The notes beneath the pieces are model-generated. The model was not told the DNA's origin, did no database searches, and saw nothing but the letters and a program-made list of their open reading frames with translations. Positions 32,769 through 45,239 of a DNA stretch of 64,000 nucleotides are shown here, piece by piece. The stretch's first letter is position 1; the number at the start of each line of letters is the position of its first letter. Origin of the DNA: Diphasiastrum complanatum (taxonomy: Eukaryota > Streptophyta > Lycopodiopsida > Lycopodiales > Lycopodiaceae). Both the position numbers and the translations under genes were made by a program. The stretch covers positions 25,063,285 to 25,127,284 of the forward strand of contig CM055104.1 in assembly GCA_029204225.1 (NCBI GenBank), read 5' to 3'.

Positions 32769-33082
32769 CTTTATCTCAACACACAAACACATATACATCA
32801 AGCAATGGAAGGAGCAGGATCTGGGACAAAGAGGAAGATGAAATCTTCTACAAACAAATAAAAGCAGCAAAAAGGCAAGTACCTCCTGAAAGTTTTTCAA
32901 CTTGTCTTTTTCTTGCTTTCAATCTTTTGTAGTTTCTGCTGTCCATTGGTTGGAGCTTTCTTGATTTTCAATGCAATGTGAAAGAAGATAGTCTGTGCTC
33001 TGCTCCAAAGAGACAATATGTAATGTGAATTAAGCTGGTTTGCCAAATGTTGCATGATTTGAATGCAATTCAAGAGGCTGAC

Positions 33083-33134
<52 letters not shown>

Positions 33135-33560
33135 GGGTAGACAACTAGTTTACACATGCTTTTCCAAACAATGATCCAAATCTTGCAAGCAATGATCCTA
33201 GAGACATAGAGAGACATACAAGTTCTTTTAAAGACCCTATGAAGAATGTTGCACAATCAGATTTCTGAAGTTGGATGTGAGTGCAAGGGGCCTTGTCTAG
33301 AAGTGAAAGCAGGTCGTCTGTAACTTCACATCTAAGCACACTTCACTTGTCCAATAGAAGTGAAATTAGGCTGTCTGCAGATTCAAATCATCTCACACCC
33401 CTGCTCTCGTTGCCTGGTGTGTCCGTGCTACTTCAATTTTCAACGACTAATTGATTGGCTTCCTCAATTCATTCAGCAATTTCACAATAAATTGTGTGTA
33501 TCCTTGCTGCTTCAGTTTGTTGCTTCAGTTTTCAAGAAAAAGAGAGAGCTGTGATAGCCT
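32291..33560. other. Non-coding stretch with CT and GA microsatellites
   Basis: No recognisable gene. It contains a CT-rich block from about 32686 with a pure CT run at 32733-32765 and a GA run at 33085-33132. Leucine/serine and arginine/glutamate repeat frames here are microsatellite artefacts. Confidence 0.55.
33085..33132. repeat. (AG)n microsatellite
   Basis: AG run of about 48 bp. Confidence 0.95.
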
Positions 33561-33609
33561 GCCTGCTTGAAATTCATTCAAAATGGAATTCATTCAAATT
33601 TGAAGAGCC

Positions 33610-33900
33610 CACGAGATCAGCAGCAGCACGAGATCAGCCCATCGGAGAGCACACGAGAGCAGAGTAGGCAGCTAGAGATAGGCAGGGAGGTAGAGTTTCA
33701 ATGAAGGTAGAGATAGGACAGCGCAGCTGGAGATAGGCAGACAACGCAGCTAGAGGTACAGACACGCAGGCAAGTAGAGATCCAACGCAATTGGAGGTAG
33801 AGATACGCAGAACGCAATTGGAGGTAGATGCACGCTGGTAAAGATACAGCGCATTTAGAGATAGGCACGTAGAGATTCAGCGCGCGGGAGAGAAAGAGAG
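33610..33900. repeat. Short imperfect repeats (gcagctagagatagg type)
   Basis: Repeated short phrases such as gcagctagagataggcag, gcagctggagataggcag and acgcaattggaggtagag every 30-60 bp. Purine-rich and degenerate; no coding sense. Confidence 0.55.
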
Positions 33901-34349
33901 TGAGAAATGTTTTGAATAGATTTTAGTCCCCCTTTCTTGGCCACCCCATCATGCATAGTAGAAAGTAAATTTCTCTTATTATGACAAATCTCGGAACAAG
34001 ATGAAATAGAACCTCAAACCACGATCTAAGACCTTGTGGGCGATCTACATTAGTGGAGGCTTCATTAATGAGAATTGATTATCTCAGCTGGAGTAAGAAT
34101 TGATTATCTCAGCTGGAGTAAGCTCATCCTCAGATGAATTGCCGGGAAAAGGTTAATTTGGGCCTAGTCGAGAGAAGACTTTCAATGTTAGATAACTAAA
34201 GTTGAAAGAAAGAGCTGACGAAAGGGGTCGAAGGCCCAAACCCAAGATAACGATATCAAAAAACATTTGAATCAAAAGATACTTTTAAAAAAATCAGATT
34301 ATTTCTTTACCCAACCATGTACAATTGTATGTTATATCCACATATGCAC

Positions 34350-35150
34350 CGTGATTCTGAATCGCAGTTCTGAATCTCGATCAGAATTGTGATTCAGAAA
34401 CGTGTTTTGGAATTTTCACAGAATCGCGTAGAATCGTTTTTGTTTTTTTTGAATTTTTTTAAGGCAATATGGATATCAGATGAAAGCTCTGATTGAGAGC
34501 ATTATGACTGTTAGTTTGCCGACTATTTGGGGTGCGAAACACCAAAAAGTGTGTTTTCACTCAGGGAGTTGGAAGACAAATCATGAAGAGCCCCCGGATC
34601 CCGTCGTTGGGGGGCATTGCCCCCCAAACCCCCCACCAGGGGGGCTACAGCCCCCTCGGACCCCCTGTTTCTCGTACCGCCCCGCGAACCCCCTGTGGGA
34701 CTACCGCACCCCGAACCCCCTACGACTTCCTACTATATAGACATTGTAGATAAAAATGCTACCCCACCTCCCGTAGATAAAAATGGGGTCCAAACGTGCG
34801 CTGAGAAAGGCCCAATATTTATGCCCCCAACTGTATGCACATTGCACTCACATCTCCAGTGAAACGATTGCAAAAGTGATCATCATCCATATAGTTGATA
34901 GCCCAAACTATAGGATTCACATTTACTGAAAACCAAAGCAAATGACAACTAGATAGCTACTGAAAATAAGATCTGTTTGTGTCTCATCTACTACACTTTT
35001 GAGAGGCAAATCGCTGGTTTGACTTTTGATCCCCAAAAAAAATTTTAGGCATAAGCTATTTGAAAAAAAAAAAAAATTTGCGATTCTGGGTTCAGAATCG
35101 CGATTCACAAATCGCGGACCCAACGAATTGCGATTCGCTGCAACTATGGT
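34350..35150. repeat. Block flanked by GAATCGC-type inverted words
   Basis: The left edge (about 34353-34440) repeats gattctgaatcgca and related words. The right edge (about 35083-35140) has gcgattctgggttcagaatc and the palindrome gaatcgcgattc. In inverse comparison the edges are similar, which suggests worn terminal inverted repeats of an unclassified non-autonomous element. Inside is a G-run/C-run stretch (34590-34740) whose proline-rich frames (PPNPPPGG and similar) are low-complexity products. Confidence 0.4.
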
Positions 35151-36352
35151 TAGATCTATGTTTGTGAATATCTGCTTGCTAATCTTTGGAAGTACGTTGA
35201 AGTAATGCTACAACTATTGAAGTCTTCACTACTCTACTTCTTTACCTTCTGACGATGTAATTGACAACGTTGTAGTGACAATAAAATAGATTTTGATACT
35301 AGGTCCAAATATATATATTTTTGTAGTTGCCTTTGAATAAATTTGAATACATCATGAGTATTTGGTTCTTATTAAATGTTGATATTTTTCAAATATAGTA
35401 AAAATTGTCACTATTCCATTTTTTTGCATAATTGAAAATTTTGGTGCAAATTTGGTAAGGATTTGTCTTGTTTTTGTGTGGTTTTAGTGATAAACATGAT
35501 ATTGTAAGCCTTTTTTTTCAAAATGGGTTTTAAAAAATTCCATTTTTAGCAAGATTTTTAGAATATTCCTTAAAGTTCCCATTTGCACGAAATATTACCC
35601 ATTTGATACGCAACGCTGTTATTCTATTCATATGCTAATTTACATCTTTTTTTACCTTTTGTGGGGGGTTTGACTTCTCTATTTTAGTGATTGATAAGAA
35701 GCCCATGCAAGTTTCTAAATTGCTGGTACTTCTTGGTTGTCTCATTTTCTAACATTCTATGGATTAGGTTTTTCATAAAACAAACTTTTTGACCAAGCTC
35801 TTTTTGTGTGCATGAAAAATTGTAAGATTGGGTTTGCACAATTGGAACATGGAAAATTGATCGCTTTGTTACTCATTTGATTTCATTAGATGTCCATTGA
35901 ATAGTAAACATCTAGATTTTGCTTATTCTTTGAAAATTTAGTAAGCTTGATGAATGATGCATAATGGGTGTTATAAAGCTTAAGATTTGGAATCTTATAA
36001 ATATTCTACCAGTTATTAGTCTTTTGAATTCTCTACATATTATAATAAGCTTAATGAATTATGTGTATCGTACTTTTGTGAAATAACTTAGCAATGAGCT
36101 TTTTCTAACACTACGACCTCTATCCTAATTGTGAAATAATCAATATTCACTATAATGTATTGGGTAATTTGATCATATCTAGTTGCTAAATAGATGGATT
36201 TGACAAAGTCTATGGTCCAAATTTTGAAAATAACTTGCTAGTGTACTTTGATATATTGCTTGAAGTAATACATATATTCATTACTTATTTTATGAATTCA
36301 AAATTGGTTTTTGAGCACTAACAAACTAATCATTGTATTCAATTCCATGCAG
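35151..36352. other. AT-rich DNA, probably 5' part of the CACTA element
   Basis: No coding frame or terminus was recognised. It ends in a good splice-acceptor context (ttccatgcag) in front of the first transposase exon, so part may be intron or leader. Confidence 0.4.
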
Positions 36353-39300
36353 TACCTGATGACATGGATGATATATTAATGAAAGCGGATAGGGTTTAGG
36401 AACTTTTGAACCAATCCAAGCATGAAGCTACAACACGTGGTATGAAATATGTGCCATGTCCTTGTCATGATTGTTTGGGATGTCGTATGAAGAGTTTAGA
36501 CAAGGTTGAGCGACACTTGATTTTAAATGGACCAGAGTCCTTTCTCGATCCACGAATGGAGAAGGAAAAAAAGGTAAAACTCATAGAAAATATACATAAA
36601 ATGTTTCACAGAATGACATATTTGATGTGCTTTTAAACACTTTCTAGTTTACAGATTATGAATAATATTTTATTATTGCCTAAGCTTTGTACATAACACC
36701 TTTCAGATAACATGGGAGATTTTTGATCAATAGTCGTCAACTTATTTTCAAAAGATACGAAGCAATGTCAAGGAATTGTCAGATCAATATGTGCATCCAA
36801 ATATTTCTCCTTGGAAAGACGGAGAATTATTGATTTTGATCCTACTTCCAATGGACTTTGGAAAAACAAATTGCCAATTCCCATGGATGTAGCTTTGAGT
36901 ACTATGAAAAAACATACATAGTAAAAAAAAAGGTGGTCCATGGATGGTAGCAAACAAGTTTTGATGAGCTATTAACCTTGCTTCATGAACATCTATTCCC
37001 TGAAAGTAATGAACTTCCATGTTCCACCTATGAGGCAAAGAAGGTGATCATGGACATTGGTCTAGGTTACCACACTATCCATGCATGTGTGAATGATTGC
37101 ATATTGTATCGTGGAGAATATGAAAGTTTGATTAGTTCTCCCATTCGCAAAGAAAGTCGTTGGAGAAAACCACAATCCAAAGTGCCACAAAAAGTATTAA
37201 GGCATTTTTCCACTATATCATGTCTTCAACGATTTTACAGGTACTTATAATGTTCTTTGATTTCTATGTTTTTTTATGTTATGACCAAATATTCATACAT
37301 TAAAAATGTTTGTAGAAGTTTGTATCATGCATGCAAAATACTTATCAAATTATGGTTGCAGATGTCCCATGATTTCCACCAACATGAGGTGGCATACAAA
37401 GGGAAATAGTGAGGATGGTTTGTGGCACCACCCAGTAGATTGTCTTGCTTGGGAGCATGTTAACTCAAAGTGGCCAGACTTTGCTACAGAGCCCCGAAAT
37501 GTGCGTTTGGCACTGGCTATCGGTGGATTTAATCCATTTGGAAATTTGAGTAGTCGTTGGAGCACATGGCCAATTTTGATAGTGAACTACAATTTGCCAC
37601 CTTGGATCGCAACTAAACATTTCTCTGTGATGCTAAATATGCTCATTCCTGGACCAAAATAAGTGAAGCCTGAAAACGTTGATATCTATCTTGAGGTTGT
37701 AGTTATCATAGACCGTTCAAATTAACTTCAAGATATTTTTCTTATTTAATCTTTGAAACATCAAACTTTGTCTACTAGCGACTAACAATATGAAAAAAAA
37801 ATTCTGCAGACTGTCACTGATGAATTACGACAACTTTGGAATGGTGTCTCTGCTTATGATGTAACAGTAGAGGATCTATCAAAAAGAAAATTCACATTGA
37901 GAGGCATTCTTTTGTGGACCATTCACGATCTTCTAGCATATGGTTTGCTTGCTGGACATTCAACAAAGGGATATGTTGGATGTCCTGAATGTGGACCAAA
38001 TTTTCCTGGAAGGTGGTCACACTCATTTGGCAAAATGGTGTATTGTGGACATAGGTGTTTCTTGCCTATGAATCATCGTTATAGAAGAATGAAGAGTTCT
38101 TTTGATGGACACGTGGAAGACAAGCCACCTCCTGCCCAAGTAACAACTTCGCAAATTATGGAAGCTTGGGCCCAAAGAAATGAATGGTTGATGGACTCTC
38201 AAAGAAAAAAAAATGAAGATCCTGCAAAGTACACGGGATGGAAGAGGCTTAGCATCTTCTGTACATTTCTACCATATTGGAAGGTAAGTTACAAAATTTC
38301 TTGTACCAAACTTTGTCCATTTGAATTATGAATAAGAATTCACAAATACTTAATAGATTACTCTTTTTTGTGTAATAGGATCTTCTTATACGCGATACAT
38401 TTGATGTTATGCACATGGAGAAGAATATTGGAGAGAACTTATTGAAGACACTATTTAGCATTGGTGACAAGGACTCTCTAAAAGTAAGGATGGACATGAA
38501 AGACATCAACATTCGTCCAGATCTTTGGCCAAAACAACAAGGAGCCAATGATAACAAATTTTGTTTCCAGCTGCACCCTACACGTTCACAAAAGAAGAAA
38601 AGAAACGATTTTTGGATGTCTTATCCAAGATTCAAGTACTAACTAGATATTGTGCATCATTGAAAAAAAATTTACTCAATGATAGGTTGGTTGCAATGAA
38701 GTCACATGATTATCACATTTTGCTACAACAATTGCTTCCTCTTGCAATTCGATATTCATTATCTGAGGGGGTCCGTTTTGCAATCATAAGGTTGAGCCTT
38801 CTTCTTAGAAAGATATGTGCAAATACTATTGATCCAAAAAGCTATGATGATTTGTACAACGAAGCTGTATATGTCCTATGCTGCTTGGAGAAGGCATTTC
38901 CACCAACATTTTTTGATATGATGTCTCATTTGCTTATTCATGTTGTGGAGCAAATAAATTTATGTGGCCCAGTATGATTGAGATGGATGTATCCCTTTGA
39001 GAGGTACATGAAAAAAATGAAATCCTTTGTGAAAAATGTAGCAAGGCTTGAAGGAAGCATGGCAGAAGGCTATGTTATAGAAGAAGCAATTGGATTCTCA
39101 ACTGAGTATTGGAGAGACTTTGATGGAATTTCAAAGAGAGTATGGGATGCAAGTGCTATGACAATAGGGGTGGATAACGTGGATGATCATGGACATGAGT
39201 TGAAGGGCAAGGGAAGTAGGTTCTATCTTCCTCATGTAATGCTCAAGCAAGCACACTTTGTCTTCTCGACAATAATGCAATTGTTGGACCATGGCAAAGG

Positions 39301-40400
39301 TATGATTTTTTATCTTCACCCACCAATCCTTGATAGCTTGCTCAATGTACTAATTATGCATGCAATATCTAATGTTGATTTTATTTTTAAAAAATTTGGG
39401 TGTTACTTACATTTGCAAATAATTAAAATTTACTATTGTGTACAGAGAGTTTGAAAATGAAAGTATGTGTATTGAAGATCAATTAGAAAGAGGTGGAAAG
39501 CTCAATTATCACAAAGATTTTCCTGGTTGGTTTTCAAAGAAGGTACATTATGAAGCTATTTCTTTTGCATGCTGTGATATAAATTTTTCCATGAAAAACT
39601 ATCAATGTTTATTCAAACTACCTTTGTTGTATGTAACAGCTTTTAGAGCAATCAAAGAATGGAATAGAAGTGGATAATACATTATTTGAACTTGCACAAG
39701 GCCCTCTACAAGTTGCACGCTCATATTCAGTGATGAACATCAAAGGGTATCATTTCAGGACCGAGAAAGCTGATATTGGCAAGGTCACACAAGACTTTGG
39801 AGTTGCGGCCTACCTCAATACTTGGAGTCGTAGTAGTGTCAAGGACAAAAATCCAATCATGGCAAAGCTTCAATACTTTGAAAGAATCATACACATATTG
39901 GAACTAGATTTGGGATCTTTTTCGACAACGTTATTGTATTGTAAATGGTACTAACCAAACATTGTTAGAAGCAATGCAACGATGAGAACAGATAAGTATG
40001 GTTTTCAAATGGTGGATACCACTAAAGTACTAAAGACATTAGATATTGACGACCAGCCATTTGTAATGCCTATACATGTACACCAAGTTTTTATGTTGTT
40101 GATGAGATGGACCCAAAGTTTAGTGTGGTGCTAGACCATGCACCCATGCGTTGGCACAATGGTATCGCAATGGAGGATATCATGGATCTGTCACTCACTA
40201 GGGACTTTTCTTGTCCAATCATGCTTCCACATGATTCCACTGATAACTATGAGAGAGCTCGTAAGGGAGGAGTACATGTGGTTGTTGTAGAACGTCAACT
40301 TCAAAATGCACATTCCAAAGATGCTTTGGATGAGACAGATAGTGAAGAAGAAGATATTGACCTCTCGAATAAGTTGAATATATGCATGGTTTTTGACATT
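36353..40400 (+). pseudogene. CACTA (En/Spm) TNP2-type transposase, decayed
   Basis: Exons in the canonical order of plant TNP2-like transposases. First is an N-terminal transposase-associated domain (36364-36575: VPCPCHDCLGCR, ERHLILNG), then IGLGYHTIHACVNDCILYRGEYESL and a KVLRHFSTISCLQRFY block (36960-37245). Next come EPRNVRLALAIGGFNPFGN and NYNLPPWIATKHF (37380-37660), LLWTIHDLLAYGLLAGHSTKG and YCGHRCFLP (37810-38283), and FDVMHMEKNIGENLL (38378-38560). A DUF4218-like part follows (38561-39300: RWMYPFERYMKKMKSFV), then a DUF4216-like C-terminus (39430-40170). Breaks include a stop at 36397-36399, a frameshift near 38560, a stop before RWMYPFERYM near 38976 and a frameshift near 40095. 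One clear intron follows YWK at 38283 (gtaagt). Terminal repeats of the element were not found. Confidence 0.9.
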
Positions 40401-40639
40401 TGGTCATCTTGCTCATGTCAGATTTTGGTCAAAAGGAGGCAAAAATCGTCATCAGAACTGATAACTGTATGTCCTCTTTTAGGAAACGTTCACCGGATTG
40501 CAATCACCTTCGGTTTTGATCACATAACCTTCAATTTGAAGGGCGAACAATCCTTTTCAGCAGATTTCCAAAAACATCAAAAAAACCATCAAAAAACACC
40601 AAAAATCACCAAAACTCTAAAAATATAGAAAAAGAACCT

Positions 40640-41325
40640 TCATTCAATTTATATCAGAAATAGAAGGTTTCTCATAGGATTAGTTGTCATATTGTCATAT
40701 TTTTGTTAAACAAGTCTCTTTTTTGCAAAAATACCAGTATTACTCTTGATTCTTCGCCAGAACCTTCTCCGAGTTTCTAGATTATTCTATGTATAGTAAT
40801 TTACTATTTTTGAGTTCGAAGAATATTCATCTTATCCAGATCATAGAAAATCTCTATTTTTACTCTCGTCAAACTATAGAAACTGTGTTTTTGTGTGTCA
40901 AAAACCTTCGCCAGTTCTACCCTAGCTTTATCTATGTCAGATTCTGAGTCTGAGAGTTGGACGAAGGTTATTTCCATAGAATTTGTCAGAAAAATCTGAT
41001 TAGAGAGTTTTTTTTTTTAAATAGCACTGTTGAACCTTCGTTGAGTGAATCTTCGCCTAGGGAATCTTCGTCTGTTCTATTTTTAGGTTCTGATTTTTTA
41101 GATCAAGTCCCTGTCAAATTTCAGATCAAATCTGATATAGTTTGATTTTGATTCTGAGAATTTTTTCATTTTTGAGAAGTATTGATTGATTGATTTTCGG
41201 AATCTTTTTCACAATATAGAAATTTGATTCTTGGCAAGTGGAAGAGATCTAGCATATTTGATTTGAGATAGTTTGGATTGAAAATCCAGATCCAATCTCA
41301 TTGTCTGCTTGATTAATCTGTAAAG
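40640..41325 (+). other. Leader/LTR-like region upstream of gypsy gag copy 2
   Basis: Non-coding DNA with repeated ccttcgcc/gaatcttcg words (gaaccttcgttgag, gaatcttcgcctag, aaccttcgccag). It sits where the LTR or leader of the following gag should be. LTR edges and primer site were not identified. Confidence 0.4.
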
Positions 41326-42480
41326 ATGGCTGCCCTTAGAGGTGCTCCTCAGAAAGTCAATCCAATCATTGTTAGAAGAGCACCCCGTTTGGATCTACCC
41401 TAATACAATGGATTAACAGATCTAGTTAGATTTCTTCATATCTATTCTGAATCTTGTGAAGTCTACGGCGAAGTTTTTTCCCAAGATAAAATTAAGCTTT
41501 TTCCTGTGGCCTTAACAGATGCAACACAAGATTTGTACTATAATCAAGATGAAACTGAACGTATAGATTGGGAGACTGTTAAACGAGCCCTTATCACATG
41601 GTTCAAACCTTAAAAGTTTATGAAAGACTCTTTTCTACTTATAAGTAAAATTAAAATGGAAAAGCGGAAATGGTTCGATATTACATTGAACGGTAAAATG
41701 TCTCAGATCTGAGTGCGAACCTGAACTGATTAACGAAAATGCCATGATTAAGTGGTTTTTGTCAAAATCACCTAAAAGGATCAGACGTGAGATGAAATGC
41801 CATAATGACTACGCAATTTTGCAAAATGCTATGGATGATGCAATTCGGGAGGAGGATGAAGATTCAGACGATGAGCCGAATATCAGTATGTTGCCTTATA
41901 CAGTAGGGCAGACCACTACGACATCCACCATTATTTCATCAACGAATGTCAACACTACTGCAGAAATGATGCTCAATGAGTTTGAGAAGCTCGGGAAGAA
42001 CCAGCAGAAACAGATGGAAAAGTTGTGGTCGCAATTTGATGAGAAGATCAAAGCATTGGAAGATTTCCATGGACAAGCGAACAAGGAACCTGAGAAGTTT
42101 GCAAGGACTTTTCCTATCAGGAAAAATGTCTGGTATTCTATTTGTACAGGAAATCACACAGTGAATGAGTGTCCTCAATTGAAAAGACGAATGAAAATCA
42201 GTGTATGCCATTTGTGTAATTCGTCTGATCATGAGACTGCTTTTTGCAACTTCAATCCTCGGATACTTCAGCAACAATATGCCCAGATGGGATATCGAGA
42301 ACCACATTATGGAGGAAATCTGGTAGCTAGACCTCGTCAATCTGCTCTTGGATACTCGGAACGATTAGCCTTACCTGCCCCACCAAAGCACCCCGCTCCT
42401 CCTGCCAATTTGATGGAACCAGAACCTTATAGAAGTGTCGAGCAATGGAACTATGGTAATAATCAAGGTGGATCATGTTT
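41326..42480 (+). pseudogene. Ty3/gypsy gag, second copy, with zinc knuckle
   Basis: ATG at 41326 (MAALRGAPQKVNP). The frame has stops near 41401 and 41611 and a frameshift near 41675, then stays open to 42480. Matching blocks to the 10-657 copy are YNGLTDLVRFLHIY, WETVKRALITWFKP, IKWFLSKSPKRIRREMK and the acidic EEDEDSDDE region. Near the end there is a CX2CX4HX4C zinc knuckle (CHLCNSSDHETAFC, about 42205-42246) and a degenerate first knuckle (CTGNHTVNEC) whose first Cys is Tyr. Gag ends in a low-complexity RERK stretch; protease and pol are missing. Confidence 0.85.
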
Positions 42481-42544
42481 TTATATTTTTATGAGAGAGA
42501 AAGGGAGAGAGAGAAAGAATAAGCTATCTTCATTGTGGATCTAG

Positions 42545-43450
42545 TGTTAATGGATGTAGTGTTAATGCTTAGGATTAGTGGATGGTAGAGCTAGATGTGA
42601 ATCTTCCATTCATGCTGAAATCTGAACTATGCTATCGCTCTCATGGGAACGAATCTATGTGTGACAACTAACTTCATCTCCTCGATGCTAGATTGATTAG
42701 TTCTTGGGTTGAGGATAGGCAAGGAAAGAAACCCACTACAGCAGTTAACTTTCAGTTGAATCGTAATGGCTTCAGAAGTTGTGTAAATTAGATTTGGATG
42801 CATCGGCATGGTTTTTTGGCATTTTCATTGTTTATACACCATTTGCAAAATTCATTGGTATAATTGGCAACTAGGTCTCTTAAAACTAAGTTTCTCTAAA
42901 CTAAGCTTTTAGACAATGCTATATTTTGAACAATTATACCCGTATTGAAGATAAACTGAACGTAAATTTTGTAGATTTTTTCAGTTTTCACTTGCAAATA
43001 CAACGATAATATTCTAGTGGGAGGGGCGTGGGAATCCGTGCGGCATCACGATGTAGTAATGAGATGGAAATTTGTCCGGCACCACCGGCAGTGATGACCC
43101 CCTATATCAAAGCACTAAAATGGGAATCAACCAAATGCAAAATCTACTTAGTCAATTGTCAGCCATTATTTCAAAACAGCTTGGGTTACCAATTGGAAAT
43201 TTTTTCGGCAATAAACAATTTGGAAACACCCGAAAGTTGTGGAAACTTGGATAAACCATTGGTCAATCTTGTCAGCTTTAACAACGTCCCATCATTGGGA
43301 GCGGCAACCTCGCCTTCACCTACATAGCAAGAAGAGAGAGGGAGAGGAGAGAGAGGAGAAAGAGAGTGGAGAGAGGGAGGGAGAGAACGCCTAGGTTGAG
43401 AAAGGCTTTGCGGGCTCGAGCGCCTACCCAAAGCTATTCTATCCCAACGT
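42545..43450. other. No confident gene
   Basis: Short frames only. A piece at 43072-43250 (QLSAIISKQLGLPIGNFFG) could be retroelement-derived but carries no diagnostic motif. The end is purine-rich (43325-43390). Confidence 0.35.
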
Positions 43451-43555
<105 letters not shown>

Positions 43556-43614
43556 AACCAAGAGAGTTTTATTAGAATGAGAATGGAAGATGATACAATA
43601 CAAAGGAAATGCTT

Positions 43615-43693
43615 CTTGGTTTCCAATGGAAGGCTCGAACTTGAGACCAAAGAAACTTTGGATGTCAAGCGTTAACCAATTGAGCCAACTCCC
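43615..43693 (-). repeat. tRNA-derived SINE head
   Basis: The complement begins gggagttggctcaattgg, which has an RNA polymerase III A box (tggctcaattgg). About 35 bases on it carries a B box (ctcaagttcgagcc, against the consensus ggttcganncc). Spacing and the start gggag fit a tRNA-like head, but the 3' end does not pair as a mature tRNA would. A SINE head or tRNA pseudogene is therefore more likely than a working tRNA. A GA microsatellite lies just downstream in its own sense. Confidence 0.6.
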
Positions 43694-44145
43694 TTGGGTA
43701 ATACAAAGGAAATGGCTCCCTCTAATAGATATAGAGGTGAGTCTCCTTCACTCTCATTGGCCACTTCATTGGGGCAAGGATTCTAATCCAAGCCTTTCAA
43801 AAAAACACAACTTAAATCTATTGGTGCTAAGAAAGCACAAGGGCACTCACATGATTCATGTGAGTTTTAAGTTGGGCCCTTTTAGCTTTTTTATTTGCAA
43901 CTTGACTTAGGGACTCTAATGTTATTTTAGAGTTTTAAGCCCCTAGTCTCTTATTCCTAGTTATTACAACTTGCTACTTGTGCTCATTGGGTTGGGCTTA
44001 CACGCGCAGGATGCCAATGCCCTCGCACTTATTACCCTACTTACAATGTACTGTGGTAGGGCCCACTAGGTAAGGCTTGACCAACAGTATTTTAAGTGGT
44101 GGGACCCACTTGTTTATTATTGTGCAGGAAATACCCACAACACCA
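43694..44145 (+). mobile_element. LTR-like sequence ending in cccacaaca
   Basis: Shares a series of phrases with 54740-55155: cacatgattcatgtgag, gtgctcattggg, acacgcgcaggatgcca and a closing gaaatacccacaaca (gggaatacccccaaca in the other). The two stretches look like diverged LTR 3' parts of one retrotransposon family. The 5' edge here is not defined. Confidence 0.5.
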
Positions 44146-45235
44146 CAATTTGATGTGAACTGAGAACATATATTATTAATGTGCACTCCATACGAAAGCA
44201 TAACTATTGAACATTTTCAACGCAACAGTTTGTATATGCTCATTTGGGTGATGATACATCGTTTTCAATGTCCTCGAAATGTAGCTCAGATTGTATTGAA
44301 TTTATATTCATGCAAGTAGTCTACAATTTTTTTTAGAAAAAGGATCATGCGACTATCAGTATTTTTTTTGTTAAACTTATCGAGAAGTTAGGTGGTCATT
44401 TAGGTTTTCTACCTGCAATAGAAAGAGTTGGCCAAACATTCCCATGAAAAATTATAGGAGCTAAAGTTTTCCTCCAAATTCCAAAAGTTCCAGGCATATT
44501 TTTTAGAAGCTAAACAATGTCAACACAAGAAGTCGAATGAAAATAGCAATATTCAAATGAGCACCACCAAATGTTCCAAGTTCTAATCAACAACATTATC
44601 TAACCCCAATAGAAATGTATCAAAGATGTGTTGGTCATTCTCGACACACACACAATGTCTTTTGCCCATATGGGCCTATCGTCCCATGCATCTAGTCCCT
44701 GCAAGCAAGTCTATAACTACATCCCCAGGCTTGGTGAACACCTCCAACACAAATCTGCATTTGTAAGATGAAGTAATAATTGTTGTTGATGCAAATAATA
44801 CGAGAAAATCTAAAATTTTATCCATAAAAATCTTGCATAATGATATGGAAAAGAGTGTGTTGTGCTTGTAGAAATCAGAAGATCATTCTACACCACCTCG
44901 ACAATTAGCATTGTTTACTTGGGTGATAGTTTTTTCATTTATGTCCATCACCCAATTTGCTTTCAAATTGAAGGGATCTTTGTTCACATGTCAACCGGCC
45001 CATCTGTCATATGTGGGAGTAGAGACACCAGTGCGGTGATACAAGGCATATGGAGAAGTGTGACCTATAATGAAATACATTTGCAATTGTATAAGTGGTT
45101 GGAACATTCAAATTCAAGCAACATAAGCAAGTATAGGAGACAAAGTACCACCTCATCATATGGATCCTCTCTAATATACTTCAGTCAGCACATTCCAAGA
45201 GCGATGCAAAGAAAACCCATATGATTCAGCGGCCG
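44146..45235. other. No confident gene
   Basis: AT-rich DNA with weak coding character near 44860-45230. No motif was recognised on either strand. The part next to 45240 may belong to the minus-strand pseudogene that follows. Confidence 0.35.
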
Positions 45236-45239
45236 CATG

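Noticed and set aside
32443-32932. Overlapping 90-132 codon frames near 32.4-32.9 kb
   Set aside because: Mostly CT-microsatellite translation; the non-repetitive ends show no recognisable family.
34480-34862. Proline-rich frames at 34.5-34.9 kb
   Set aside because: They come from alternating C and G homopolymer runs and exist in all three forward frames.
44862-45224. 120-codon plus-strand frame
   Set aside because: No motif, no neighbouring exons, and the adjacent minus strand carries better coding-like pieces with splice signals.
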